A stretch of DNA of 64,000 nucleotides from CBDHFN01 sp965262605 (GTDB lineage Bacteria > Pseudomonadota > Alphaproteobacteria > JASGCL01). The position numbers and the translations under genes were made by a program. Positions 52,493 to 60,918 of the stretch are shown here, in pieces; position 1 is the stretch's first letter; each line of letters begins with the position of its first letter. The stretch spans positions 1-64,000 of the forward strand of contig CBDHFN010000001.1 in assembly GCA_965262605.1 (NCBI GenBank), in the 5' to 3' direction. Below the pieces are notes generated by a model. The model worked only from the letters and a program-made list of their open reading frames with translations. It was not told where the DNA came from and did no database searches.

Positions 52493-53737
52493 ATGAAAAA
52501 AACTTTAATTAATTTAAATATGATTGAATGGGCGCGCAATCGTGGTGGTTATACGCGCCAAGATTTTATTAAAAAACTTAGTATTTCCGATGAAAAATAT
52601 CATAAAATTTTAAATGGCGAAATTTCATTAAGCAAAACGATGATTGAAAAAATTTCTAAATTAGCCTTTGTTGACAATAGTTATTTATATTTATCTGACG
52701 ATAACGCCCCAAATATTGAATTTAACAGCATAATTAACGAAATTATGGTGGATTTTAGAACCATTGGCGACAGACCTAAGCAAAATATTTCGGTTAATTT
52801 ATTTGATTGTATTAATGAAGTTAATTATTATCAACAATATTATCGTGAACGATTAATTGAACATGGTGCAAATATTAACCAATTAAACAAACAATTTAAA
52901 CTCAATGATAGTTTGGATTTAATTATTACAGAAATTAAAAAAAGATATAATTTTAAGCATTCCGCTAAACTTACTGAAAATATTAAATTATTTGAAGATT
53001 TGGGGATATTAGTTTTGCGAATTGGCTATACTCATGGTGCACATAGTAAGCGAAAATTAGATATAAACGAATTTAGAGGCTTGGCATTCCATGATGAATA
53101 TGCGCCGTTAATTGTTTTAAATAAAAATGATAGTGATGAGGCGCAAAATTTCACACTTTTTCATGAATTTTGCCATATTTTATTGGGCGATAATGCCCTT
53201 TGCCCAACTGGACTTGACATTAATATTGATGAATATAATGATAATAAGAAAAATACAATTACTGAAAAATTTTGCAATGAATTTGCGGCTGAATTTTTAT
53301 TGCCCGCAGAAGAATTACAAAAAATTTGGCACGACCATAAAAATGATTTTAAAAATATTGCGAATAAATTTAATATAAGTCAATTAGTAGTTGTGCGCCG
53401 TTGTTATGAAATGGGCTTTATAAATTGGAATATTTACAAAAATTATTATGATGAATATTATTTAAATTTTTATGCAAAAAAAGCAGAAAGAAAAATAATT
53501 GGTGGTATTAAGCCAGAAATTTTAGAGCGCGCTAGGTTAGGAAATTTATTATTTTCTGCCATTGAATCTGATTATCATAGTAATAAACTCAATAGAGTAG
53601 ATATAAATAATAATTTTCATTTTAACGGATATGGTATTTTTGAAAACAACAATCATTTAACCTTAGAATTTATCAGCGAGTTTTGGCAAAATTTTGACCA
53701 AGAATATAAAAATAATATAGGTCTAGCCCATGGTTAA
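52493..53737 (+). CDS. XRE-HTH / ImmA-IrrE family metallopeptidase (antitoxin-like, DUF4411 partner type)
   Basis: A 414-aa protein with an N-terminal helix-turn-helix (TRQDFIKKLSISDEKYHKIL, residues 21-40) and a zinc metallopeptidase domain. The site reads FHEFCHILLG (HExxH, 224-228) with the third ligand in FCNEFAAEFLLP. This architecture is commonly encoded beside a DUF4411 PIN-domain toxin, where it is the presumed antitoxin. Here only a 29-codon stub of the partner follows, starting within this gene's last codons. Very AT-rich; own promoter at 52427; accessory insertion between grpE and the TPR gene. Confidence 0.88.
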   Translation: MKKTLINLNMIEWARNRGGYTRQDFIKKLSISDEKYHKILNGEISLSKTMIEKISKLAFVDNSYLYLSDDNAPNIEFNSIINEIMVDFRTIGDRPKQNISVNLFDCINEVNYYQQYYRERLIEHGANINQLNKQFKLNDSLDLIITEIKKRYNFKHSAKLTENIKLFEDLGILVLRIGYTHGAHSKRKLDINEFRGLAFHDEYAPLIVLNKNDSDEAQNFTLFHEFCHILLGDNALCPTGLDINIDEYNDNKKNTITEKFCNEFAAEFLLPAEELQKIWHDHKNDFKNIANKFNISQLVVVRRCYEMGFINWNIYKNYYDEYYLNFYAKKAERKIIGGIKPEILERARLGNLLFSAIESDYHSNKLNRVDINNNFHFNGYGIFENNNHLTLEFISEFWQNFDQEYKNNIGLAHG

Positions 53738-53820
53738 ATATATATTTGATTCTAATTTTTTTGGTTTTAAAAAAATAACATTTAAAGAATTTTTCTTGCA
53801 AGAAAAAATATTCCTTTAAC
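53731..53820 (+). pseudogene. Truncated PIN-like (DUF4411-type) toxin stub
   Basis: The ATG at 53731 overlaps the end of the ImmA/IrrE gene. It encodes VKYIFDSNFFGFKK-type sequence that looks like the first strand and catalytic Asp of a PIN domain, then stops after 29 residues. The family's full length is about 150-200 aa, so the gene is broken. The downstream palindrome TTTTTCTTGCAAGAAAAA (53781-53798) falls within the stub. Confidence 0.5.
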
Positions 53821-53850
53821 ATTCAAAATTATTGTTAAAATAAAAAAAAC

Positions 53851-53878
53851 TTGCACAAATGCAAAGTTTATATATATA
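53851..53878 (+). promoter_or_regulatory. Promoter of the TPR gene, possibly leaderless
   Basis: TTGCAC (53851-53856), 16-bp spacer, TATATA (53873-53878). The ATG at 53887 begins only 8 bp after the -10 box and has no Shine-Dalgarno sequence, so the mRNA may start at or just before the start codon. Confidence 0.45.
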
Positions 53879-53886
53879 TTATTACT

Positions 53887-55590
53887 ATGACTAAAAATAC
53901 AAATGCGCTTGCCAAGGAATATGAACGATTAGCGATTTTGGTTAATGACCAAAGGCATGAAGAGGCTTTGCCTGCGGCTTTAATTTTGTTAAAACAACTT
54001 GGCAATAATTATAATATTTATCAATTATTATTAGTTATTTATCAACGCCTTGAACGCGCCGAAGAGGGTTTGGCTTTGGGGGAAAAAGCCGTTAAATTAT
54101 TCCCTAAACAACCTGAAATTCTTTACAGCTTTGGTTTATTTTTATTAACCATGAAGCATCATTTGCGCGCCGCGCAATATTTTGCTTTGACATACAAAAT
54201 TGACCCTCAAAACACCGATGCGCTTAGAAAACAGGGGTTTTGCTTATATTTGGGTGATAGTTATAAAGAAGCGGGCGAAATATATTTACAATATTTGAAA
54301 ATTCGCCCCGATGATTATAAACATTATCCAGACGCAATGCGCCCGTTATTAGCTTGTGGTGAAAAAAAATTAGCCTATCATTACGCCAAATTGCATCATG
54401 ATAATGTTCATGAAGAAAAACACGCGTGCTATCATAATATTGGGGCTTATATGATGGAATTTTTTCGTTATGACGAAGGGGTTGAGGCGTTTGAAGAAAC
54501 CATTGCCCTTGACCCGCAATCTTCGGAAGCATTTGCGGGTTTAGGGGCTTGCTTGCAGCAATCGGGCAGGTTTGACGAAGCCTTAATTGCCTATAATAAA
54601 GCCTTAGAAATTAATCCCGAACAAGTTAATGCCAATTGGAATATTTCGCAATTATTATTGCTGTTGGGTGATTTTGTTAAAGGTTGGCAACAATATGAAT
54701 GGCGATGGAAAACCGAAAAATATTCGGGGTTTAACTTGCCTTGGACTATTACCAAATGGGAGGGGCAACCCTTAGTTGACAAATCAATTATCGTCCATTG
54801 TGAGCAAGGTTTGGGGGATATAATATTTTTTATGTCCTTCGTGGAACGACTTGCGGGGATAGCCAAAAAAGTTTATATCACCGTGGATCCGCGCATGGAA
54901 ACATTAATGGCGCGTTCTTTGCCGGTTGAAGTATGCGTGGGTGGTTATTTGAACGAACCAAATATCGCGATTGAGAAAAATATCCCTTATTATATTCCTT
55001 TGGGTTCGGTGGCTTGGCGTATTGGCGGGTTTTTCTTTGGTCCATTTAAGCTTATGCCTTGGCTCAAAAGCGATGAAATCCGTACGAATGCTTATCGGCA
55101 ACATTTGCAAATGAAATTTCCCCATAAAAAATTTGCGGGGCTAAGTTGGTTTACGCGCCATGACCGCGCTGATTATAATCCCCGTAATATTTCTTTGGAA
55201 CAATTAAAGCCGATTTTAGAAAATCCCGATTGGCAATTTGTTAATTTGCAATATGGCAAAGATACAAACCCATCTATTGATAAGTTTTTTAAGGAAACGG
55301 GCATTGAAATTTACCGCATGCCCGAACTTGACACAACTGATGATATTGATGGTTTGGCTTCGTTAGTAAGCGCACTTGACAGAGTCATTACTATTGATAA
55401 TACCACCGTGCATCTTGCGGGCGGGTTGGGGGTAAATTGCGATTTATTATTAACTTTTGCGTCTGAATGGCGATGGGGGCGTGGCGATAACCCCGCTTTT
55501 TATCCAAAATGCAAAATTTACAAACAGCCTAAATTGCATCTTTGGGCTGAACCCATCGCAAAATTAGCATCTGAATTGCAAAAATTGTGA
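53887..55590 (+). CDS. TPR protein with C-terminal GT9/GT41-like glycosyltransferase domain
   Basis: A 567-aa protein. Residues 1-260 are tetratricopeptide repeats, the clearest being EAFAGLGACLQQSGRFDEAL and AYNKALEINPEQVNANW. From about 270 the sequence WQQYEWRWKTEKY, VHCEQGLGDIIFFMSFV and DNTTVHLAGGLGV matches TPR-linked glycosyltransferase-like proteins found near flagellin or surface glycosylation genes. Substrate unknown. ATG 53887 chosen because the longer frame begins inside the promoter. Followed by a hairpin terminator at 55611. Confidence 0.85.
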   Translation: MTKNTNALAKEYERLAILVNDQRHEEALPAALILLKQLGNNYNIYQLLLVIYQRLERAEEGLALGEKAVKLFPKQPEILYSFGLFLLTMKHHLRAAQYFALTYKIDPQNTDALRKQGFCLYLGDSYKEAGEIYLQYLKIRPDDYKHYPDAMRPLLACGEKKLAYHYAKLHHDNVHEEKHACYHNIGAYMMEFFRYDEGVEAFEETIALDPQSSEAFAGLGACLQQSGRFDEALIAYNKALEINPEQVNANWNISQLLLLLGDFVKGWQQYEWRWKTEKYSGFNLPWTITKWEGQPLVDKSIIVHCEQGLGDIIFFMSFVERLAGIAKKVYITVDPRMETLMARSLPVEVCVGGYLNEPNIAIEKNIPYYIPLGSVAWRIGGFFFGPFKLMPWLKSDEIRTNAYRQHLQMKFPHKKFAGLSWFTRHDRADYNPRNISLEQLKPILENPDWQFVNLQYGKDTNPSIDKFFKETGIEIYRMPELDTTDDIDGLASLVSALDRVITIDNTTVHLAGGLGVNCDLLLTFASEWRWGRGDNPAFYPKCKIYKQPKLHLWAEPIAKLASELQKL

Positions 55591-55610
55591 AATAATATAA
55601 AAAAACTATT

Positions 55611-55640
55611 AAGGCGCATTAAAATGTAATGCGCTTATTA
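55611..55640 (+). terminator. Terminator of the TPR gene
   Basis: AAGGCGCATTA (55611-55621) pairs with TAATGCGCTT (55627-55636) with one bulged base, then TATTAG. Moderate T content. Confidence 0.6.
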
Positions 55641-55684
55641 GCTTTACAGATTTAAGTGGCAAAGATTATACTCAAATTAAATTT

Positions 55685-56005
55685 ATGAAGCAAAATAGTT
55701 CAACGCAATTCATTGACTATGATTTGATAGATTTTTCGGAAACAAGAAATAATTTGTTTATAAATTACAAGAAATACCATCATTCAAAGAAATGGCTTAA
55801 TAATTTTCGTATTTATGAATTTGGCATTCCCATGGCTTTGGGGGTTGTTAGTTTATTTAGTCCATTTTTATTTTTATTCTTTGATTCTTCAAAAGATTTA
55901 AAGCATTTTGCGATAACCCCCCTCGCTTACAAATTTCATTTGCATCATGGTGTTCATTATACCCATCAGGACATAATGAACATAAGAATTGATACTAAAT
56001 TCTAA
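55685..56005 (+). CDS. Hypothetical protein, 106 aa, one membrane segment
   Basis: Bounded by terminator hairpins on both sides (55611 and 56004), which supports an independent small transcript. The product is polar up to residue 45, then has a membrane helix (IPMALGVVSLFSPFLFLFF) and a His-rich tail (HLHHGVHYTHQDIMNI). No Shine-Dalgarno is obvious before the ATG. No family recognised. Confidence 0.5.
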   Translation: MKQNSSTQFIDYDLIDFSETRNNLFINYKKYHHSKKWLNNFRIYEFGIPMALGVVSLFSPFLFLFFDSSKDLKHFAITPLAYKFHLHHGVHYTHQDIMNIRIDTKF

Positions 56006-56035
56006 CCGCTCTTTATCAAAGGGCGGTTATGTTTT
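56004..56035 (+). terminator. Rho-independent terminator
   Basis: AACCGCTCTTT (56004-56014) pairs with AAAGGGCGGTT (56018-56028), one G-T pair, followed by ATGTTTTTA. The stop codon of the 106-aa ORF lies at the base of the stem. Confidence 0.85.
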
Positions 56036-56060
56036 TATAATATTTCAAAACATGATATAA

Positions 56061-58115
56061 TCACGAAAATAAATGCAGTAATATTTTCAGATTCTCACCC
56101 CTTGGGGAAGTTAAATCAGGATCGTTGTGAAGAATTAATTCGGCTTCAAGGCGGGCTTTTATCATTATGTCCGAATGTTCATCAAAATCAACAAAATGAA
56201 AATCGGGTAAGCCACTTTGTTTTGTGCCTAAAATATCGCCAGACCCGCGCATTTTTAAATCCTCTTCGGCGATGATAAATCCGTTGTCTTGGGTGCGCAT
56301 AATTTGCAATCTTTGTTGAATTTTTTGGGAAATTGGCGGGGTGTAAATTAAAATACATTGGGCTGATTCTTCGCCTCTGCCTACGCGTCCGCGCAATTGG
56401 TGCAATTGCGACAATCCAAACCGCTCCGCGCCTTCAATTATCATAATATTTGCCGAAGGCACATCAACCCCGACTTCAATCACCGTGGTGGCGATAAGCA
56501 ATTTTATCTGCCCTGATGTAAATTGATTCATGATTTCGGTTTTTTCTTGGGGGGTATGCCTGCCGTGAATCACGCCGACCATCTGCATCGGGATAATGCG
56601 AATTAATTCATTATATCGTTTTTCAATGGAAGCTTGGGTAAGTGTTTCAGATTCTTCAATTAACGGGCAAACCCAGAATGCTTTTTGATTATCATTTAAT
56701 TGGGCAAGCAACGATTGGGCTAATTGGGGGAATTTTTCCACGCTTAGCACCGAAGTTTTAATGGGTTGGCGATTTTTGGGTTTTTGTTCCAGCCTTGACA
56801 CTGATAAATCGCCGTAAATTGCCATGGTTAACGATCTTGGAATCGGGGTTGCCGACATGATTAAAAAATCAGGTTTTTCGCCCTTGGCATATAACTCACT
56901 TCGTTGTTTAACGCCAAATCGGTGCTGTTCGTCTATGGCAATGAATAAAAGATTTTGGTAATTAATATCATCAGAAAAAACAGCATGGGTGCCAATGATA
57001 ATTTGGGTTTTGCCATCTTGAATCGCTTGGCTTTTTTCTTTGCGAATTTTTCCCTTGTCTTTGCCCGTCAAAAGCGTAATTTCGCAATTAATCGGCGCGC
57101 AAAATTTTTGGATAGTCATAAAATGTTGGTTGGCTAAAATTTCCGTGGGCGCCATTAATACAGCTTGCCCGCCCGATTCCACGGCGCAAATCATCGCATA
57201 TAACGCAACGATAGTCTTGCCCGAACCGACATCGCCTTGTAATAATCTTGTCATGCGGTGTGGGGATTTTAAGTCTTGGGCAATTTCATTTATCACCAAA
57301 ACTTGGTCTTCGGTTAAGCCCCAAGGCAAGTGGGCAAGAATTTTTTGCCAAATTTCGCCGTTAAAAACCAAAGATTTGCCCAATTTTCGCACCGAATGTT
57401 GCGCGCGCATGCGTCTTAACAAATAATTATGCGCCAATAATTCATCATATGCTAATCTGCGCCGATGGGGACTGCTGGGATTCGCGTCATTCATGGATTG
57501 CGGGCGATGGCACGCCCATAAAGATTCGGTAAAGCCGATAAATTTTTCGTGCTTGATAGTAGATTCGCTTAACCATTCAGGTAATATTGGCAATTGGTCA
57601 ATTAAAATTTGAATGGTGCGATAAAGAATGCGCGGGCTTAAGCCACTTGTCAGCCAGTAAACAGGTTCAAAATCAGGATATTTAAAAGATTCCGTGGCTA
57701 AAATTACTAATTCGGGGTTTGTCATAGTTAAGTCCGAGGCATAAATATCAATCTTTCCGCAAATTATCACTTCAACACCAATGGGATATTGCCGCAAAAC
57801 CCATTCTTGTTTGACATTAAATAAGGCAACATGTAATACCCTGCGCCCATCGGTCATTAAAACTTTGAATGGGTGGCGCGGGTTGCTGGGCGCGATATGT
57901 TGCGTAATTTTACATTGCACGCAATTACTTTCGCCAATAATTACTTTACTTAAATTTTCTTTGCGCCTGCGGTCATTAAGTTTGCGGGGAATCGTGAAAA
58001 TAACATCCTTACTTAATTTACCACAAAGCCGCTCAATTAACGGCGCAAGCTTAGCCCCAATGCCTTTAATGGCTGGAACAGGAATAAAGAAAATATTTAA
58101 TATCGGTGGTCGCAT
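56061..58115 (-). CDS. recG: ATP-dependent DNA helicase RecG
   Basis: Remodels stalled forks and branched DNA. The 684-aa protein has the N-terminal wedge OB-fold (VQCKITQHIAPSNPRHPFKV), Walker A LLQGDVGSGKTIVAL, DEQH box IAIDEQHRFGVKQR, motif III MSATPIPRSL, motif V IATTVIEVGVDVPSA and motif VI QLHQLRGRVGRG, then EEDLKMRGSGDILGTKQSG (TRG motif region). Length and order are normal. Stands alone; convergent with the small ORF at 55685. Confidence 0.96.
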   Translation of the reverse strand: MRPPILNIFFIPVPAIKGIGAKLAPLIERLCGKLSKDVIFTIPRKLNDRRRKENLSKVIIGESNCVQCKITQHIAPSNPRHPFKVLMTDGRRVLHVALFNVKQEWVLRQYPIGVEVIICGKIDIYASDLTMTNPELVILATESFKYPDFEPVYWLTSGLSPRILYRTIQILIDQLPILPEWLSESTIKHEKFIGFTESLWACHRPQSMNDANPSSPHRRRLAYDELLAHNYLLRRMRAQHSVRKLGKSLVFNGEIWQKILAHLPWGLTEDQVLVINEIAQDLKSPHRMTRLLQGDVGSGKTIVALYAMICAVESGGQAVLMAPTEILANQHFMTIQKFCAPINCEITLLTGKDKGKIRKEKSQAIQDGKTQIIIGTHAVFSDDINYQNLLFIAIDEQHRFGVKQRSELYAKGEKPDFLIMSATPIPRSLTMAIYGDLSVSRLEQKPKNRQPIKTSVLSVEKFPQLAQSLLAQLNDNQKAFWVCPLIEESETLTQASIEKRYNELIRIIPMQMVGVIHGRHTPQEKTEIMNQFTSGQIKLLIATTVIEVGVDVPSANIMIIEGAERFGLSQLHQLRGRVGRGEESAQCILIYTPPISQKIQQRLQIMRTQDNGFIIAEEDLKMRGSGDILGTKQSGLPDFHFVDFDEHSDIMIKARLEAELILHNDPDLTSPRGENLKILLHLFS

Positions 58116-58153
58116 ACGAAAATATTACAATATTTTAGGTTTTTTTCAAGAAT

Positions 58154-58186
58154 TATATACTAATTCTTGACGCAAATTAGTATATA
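58154..58186. promoter_or_regulatory. Perfect 12-bp palindrome upstream of recG
   Basis: TATATACTAATT (58154-58165) and AATTAGTATATA (58175-58186) with a 9-bp centre CTTGACGCA. On the minus strand TATAAT (58157-58152) directly follows the palindrome, about 40 bp before the recG start, so it may be an operator for recG. A role in the divergent cytochrome gene is also possible. Confidence 0.5.
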
Positions 58187-58231
58187 TACCCATCAGGGTA
58201 AAAAATAGGGAATGTCATGGTAAATTATTGC

Positions 58232-58259
58232 TTGCAATACCCAAAGAATCTGTTATAAA
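58232..58259 (+). promoter_or_regulatory. Promoter of the cytochrome c' gene
   Basis: TTGCAA (58232-58237), 16-bp spacer, TATAAA (58254-58259), 33 bp before the ATG; AAGGA ribosome site present. Confidence 0.6.
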
Positions 58260-58291
58260 TAAAGAAGAATAATAACTTATAAGGATTAACC

Positions 58292-58726
58292 ATGAAAAAA
58301 TTTATATTTGCTTGTGCTTTGTTGGGCATGTCTTCAATTTCTTTTGCCCAAGATGCTGGCGAAACGATTGTAAATCGCCAAAAATTAATGAAGCAATTGG
58401 GCGGTATTGCCAAAGAACTTAATAATAACCCTTCGGATATTGCCGTTGTTAATAAATTAGGTTCGGATATTCAAAAAATTGCCGCGGACTTAAAAAACTT
58501 ATTTCCAGCTGGAACTTCCGAAGATGAGGTAAAAAAACCTGAAAATGCGGCAAAAGCAAAAATCTGGACTGAAAAAGCTAAATTTGAAGAAATTTTAGCG
58601 AAATTAGGCGGAGCTGGAATGAAAATTTCGCAATCTAAAACAATTGATGAGGCGACTGGTGCGGTTAAAGCCATGGGCGGTGAAACATGTAAAGCCTGCC
58701 ATGATGTTTATCGCACAAAATCGTAA
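58292..58726 (+). CDS. Cytochrome c' family protein
   Basis: A 144-aa periplasmic four-helix haem protein. The signal peptide KKFIFACALLGMSSISFA ends before QDAGE. NRQKLMKQLGGIAKEL gives the first helix. The single haem-attachment motif CKACH is close to the C-terminus (ETCKACHDVYRTKS), as in class II cytochromes c. Such proteins bind NO or carry electrons. trxB starts 3 bp after the stop, so they may be co-transcribed. Confidence 0.9.
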   Translation: MKKFIFACALLGMSSISFAQDAGETIVNRQKLMKQLGGIAKELNNNPSDIAVVNKLGSDIQKIAADLKNLFPAGTSEDEVKKPENAAKAKIWTEKAKFEEILAKLGGAGMKISQSKTIDEATGAVKAMGGETCKACHDVYRTKS

Positions 58727-58729
58727 AAT

Positions 58730-59674
58730 ATGCAAAATATTCAAGCTGATTTAGTCATAATTGGCGCGGGTCCAGCTGGGCTTAGTGCGGCAATTTATGC
58801 GGCAAGAGCAAATTTAAAACCCATTGTTTTAGCGGGAATGCAACCCGGCGGGCAATTAACCATTACCACAGATGTTGAAAATTATCCGGGCTTTGCCGAT
58901 GTGATTCAAGGTCCTTGGTTAATGGAGCAAATGCTTAAACAAGCCGAGAATTGCGGGGCTGATATTCGCTATGATTCCGTGGTATCTGTTGATTTTTCCC
59001 AAAAAATTCATCAATTAACTTGTGATTCGGGGGATATTTATCACGCAAAATCAGTAATTATTGCCACGGGTGCGGAAGCTAAATGGTTGGGTGAGGCTTC
59101 TGAAACCAAATATCGCGGTTATGGCGTGTCGGCATGCGCCACTTGCGATGGGTTTTTCTTTCGTGGGCAGGAGGTTGTTGTTTTTGGCGGTGGTAATAGT
59201 GCCGTGGAAGAGGCTTTATATTTAACCAATCATGCGTCAAAAGTTACAATTATTCATCGGCGCGATAAATTTAAATCGGAAAAAATCTTGCAAGATAGAT
59301 TATTTAAAAACCCGAAAATTCAAGTTGAATTTAATCAAGAATTTGTGGAAATTTTAGGCACGGATTCGCCATTATCAGTATCTGGCGTCCAGATTAAACA
59401 TAAGCTAAGCGGGGAATTGAAAATTATCCCAGCGCAAGGCGTGTTTATTGCCATCGGGCATTCGCCTGCAACATATGTTTTCAAGGGGCATTTGGATATG
59501 GACGATTACGGCTATATTAAAGTGCAAAAAGGCACCGTGCAAACTTCGGTAGCTGGTGTTTTTGCTGCGGGTGATGTTGCCGACCCAATTTACCGCCAAG
59601 CCGTTACTTCGGCGGGGTTTGGTTGCATGGCTGCCTTAGATGTTGAGCGATATATCGCGGCAAATTTTCATTAA
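58730..59674 (+). CDS. trxB: Thioredoxin-disulfide reductase
   Basis: NADPH-dependent FAD enzyme reducing thioredoxin. The 314-aa protein has the FAD loop IIGAGPAGLSAAIYAARA, GGQLTITTDVENYPGF, the redox-active CATC (Cys136, Cys139), the NADPH loop VFGGGNSAVEEALYL and GVFAAGDVADPIYRQAVTSA. Normal length. It lies between a cytochrome c' gene and accD, without the lrp or acnA neighbours sometimes seen. Confidence 0.96.
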   Translation: MQNIQADLVIIGAGPAGLSAAIYAARANLKPIVLAGMQPGGQLTITTDVENYPGFADVIQGPWLMEQMLKQAENCGADIRYDSVVSVDFSQKIHQLTCDSGDIYHAKSVIIATGAEAKWLGEASETKYRGYGVSACATCDGFFFRGQEVVVFGGGNSAVEEALYLTNHASKVTIIHRRDKFKSEKILQDRLFKNPKIQVEFNQEFVEILGTDSPLSVSGVQIKHKLSGELKIIPAQGVFIAIGHSPATYVFKGHLDMDDYGYIKVQKGTVQTSVAGVFAAGDVADPIYRQAVTSAGFGCMAALDVERYIAANFH

Positions 59675-59695
59675 TTACGATTGGTTGAGGTTGAA

Positions 59696-60541
59696 ATGAA
59701 TTGGGTTTCCGATTTTGTTAAGAAAAAAATTGAAAAACGCGTAAATAACGGCACCGAAGTGCCCGATAATGTTTGGCAAAAAGACCCGCTGACTGGGGCA
59801 ATTATTCATGAAAGCGAATTAAAATCTAATTTTTATGTTTTTCCTTCGGGCTATCATGCACGGCTTAGCGCAGAAAATCGGCTTAAAATGGTATTTGACG
59901 AAGAAAATTTTGAAATAATTCCGAATGTCAAGACCACTGATGACCCATTAAAATTTCGTGATAGCAAAAAATATTCCGACAGATTAATTGAAAATCGCAA
60001 AAAAACTAAAAATCAAGACGCTTTAATGAATGCGAAGGGGCTTATTAACGGCAAAAATGCTGTTGTGTCCGTGATGGATTTTGAATTTATGGCGGGTTCA
60101 ATGGGCACAAGCGTAGGGGCAAATTTTGTGGAAGCCGCCAAGGTTGCGGTGGCGACAAATTCCGCCTTTATTGCAGTTACAGCTTCGGGTGGCGCAAGAA
60201 TGCAAGAAGGCATCATGTCGTTAATGCAATTACCGCGCACAACCATCGCCGTTGAAATGGTTAAGAATGCAGGTTTGCCGTATATTGTAATTTTGACTGA
60301 CCCAACAACAGGCGGCGTTTCGGCAAGTTTTGCCATGCTGGGCGATATTCATATTTCAGAACCCGGTTCGTTGATTGGATTTGCGGGCAAACGGGTAATT
60401 GAGCAAACCGTGCGCGAACAATTACCAACCGATTTTCAAACGGCAGAATATTTGCTTAAGCATGGCATGGTTGATATGGTTGTGGAACGAAAAATTTTGA
60501 AAGAAACTTTGGGCAGAATTTTAGCAATTTTAATGCCTTAA
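59696..60541 (+). CDS. accD: Acetyl-CoA carboxylase carboxyltransferase subunit beta
   Basis: Forms malonyl-CoA with AccA. The crotonase-fold core is complete: VSVMDFEFMAGSMGTSVGAN, TASGGARMQEGIMSLMQL, LTDPTTGGVSASFAMLGDI and GSLIGFAGKRVIEQTVRE. The N-terminal zinc ribbon is degenerate: WQKDPLTGAIIHESEL and YVFPSGYHARLSAE stand where four cysteines usually are, so no zinc can be bound, as in some alphaproteobacteria. The ATG at 59696 (MNWVSDF) is preferred to the TTG at 59681, since GAGGTTGAA lies just before it. Confidence 0.94.
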   Translation: MNWVSDFVKKKIEKRVNNGTEVPDNVWQKDPLTGAIIHESELKSNFYVFPSGYHARLSAENRLKMVFDEENFEIIPNVKTTDDPLKFRDSKKYSDRLIENRKKTKNQDALMNAKGLINGKNAVVSVMDFEFMAGSMGTSVGANFVEAAKVAVATNSAFIAVTASGGARMQEGIMSLMQLPRTTIAVEMVKNAGLPYIVILTDPTTGGVSASFAMLGDIHISEPGSLIGFAGKRVIEQTVREQLPTDFQTAEYLLKHGMVDMVVERKILKETLGRILAILMP

Positions 60542-60543
60542 AT

Positions 60544-60918
60544 TTATAAATTTGGGTTTTCGGTTATTTTCAAATTTATACCAACATCGCGTTCAAGATT
60601 TACCGCAAATGCGGTTAATAAACCTGATGGTTTTTTATCGTTAATGACAATTCGTTCGCCAATTGGGCAATCCATTATTATCATGTCATATCGCAAGCCG
60701 TGTTCGTCCATAAATTGCTTGACGCTGTGGTAAATATTTTGTTCGCGTGCCGTTGTAATTATTATTTTATCTGATGCAGGAATTTTTTTAAAAAAATCAA
60801 GAACATTGGGTAATATTTCATCTTTTTGATTGATATAATAACCACCATGCTTGACAATAGTGCCATCAAAATCAATAAACCAAGTTTTCGCAAGCGCGGA
60901 TAAGTTTAATTGCTGCAT
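60544..60918 (-). CDS. HAD-like hydrolase, capsule-phosphatase type
   Basis: A 124-aa small HAD protein. Motif I is WFIDFDGTIVKHGGY (DxDGT), motif II KIIITTARE, and the C-terminal acidic motif is reduced to VINDKKPSG. Its start overlaps the end of the upstream nucleotidyltransferase gene by 13 bp, so the longer frame (to 61065) is rejected. Such small HADs often accompany sugar-phosphate nucleotidyltransferases in surface-sugar synthesis. Confidence 0.8.
   Translation of the reverse strand: MQQLNLSALAKTWFIDFDGTIVKHGGYYINQKDEILPNVLDFFKKIPASDKIIITTAREQNIYHSVKQFMDEHGLRYDMIIMDCPIGERIVINDKKPSGLLTAFAVNLERDVGINLKITENPNL

Noticed and set aside
58190..58210. TACCC ATCA GGGTA hairpin followed by A run as terminator
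   Set aside because: Stem of five only and no gene ends into it on the strand with T's in a useful position.
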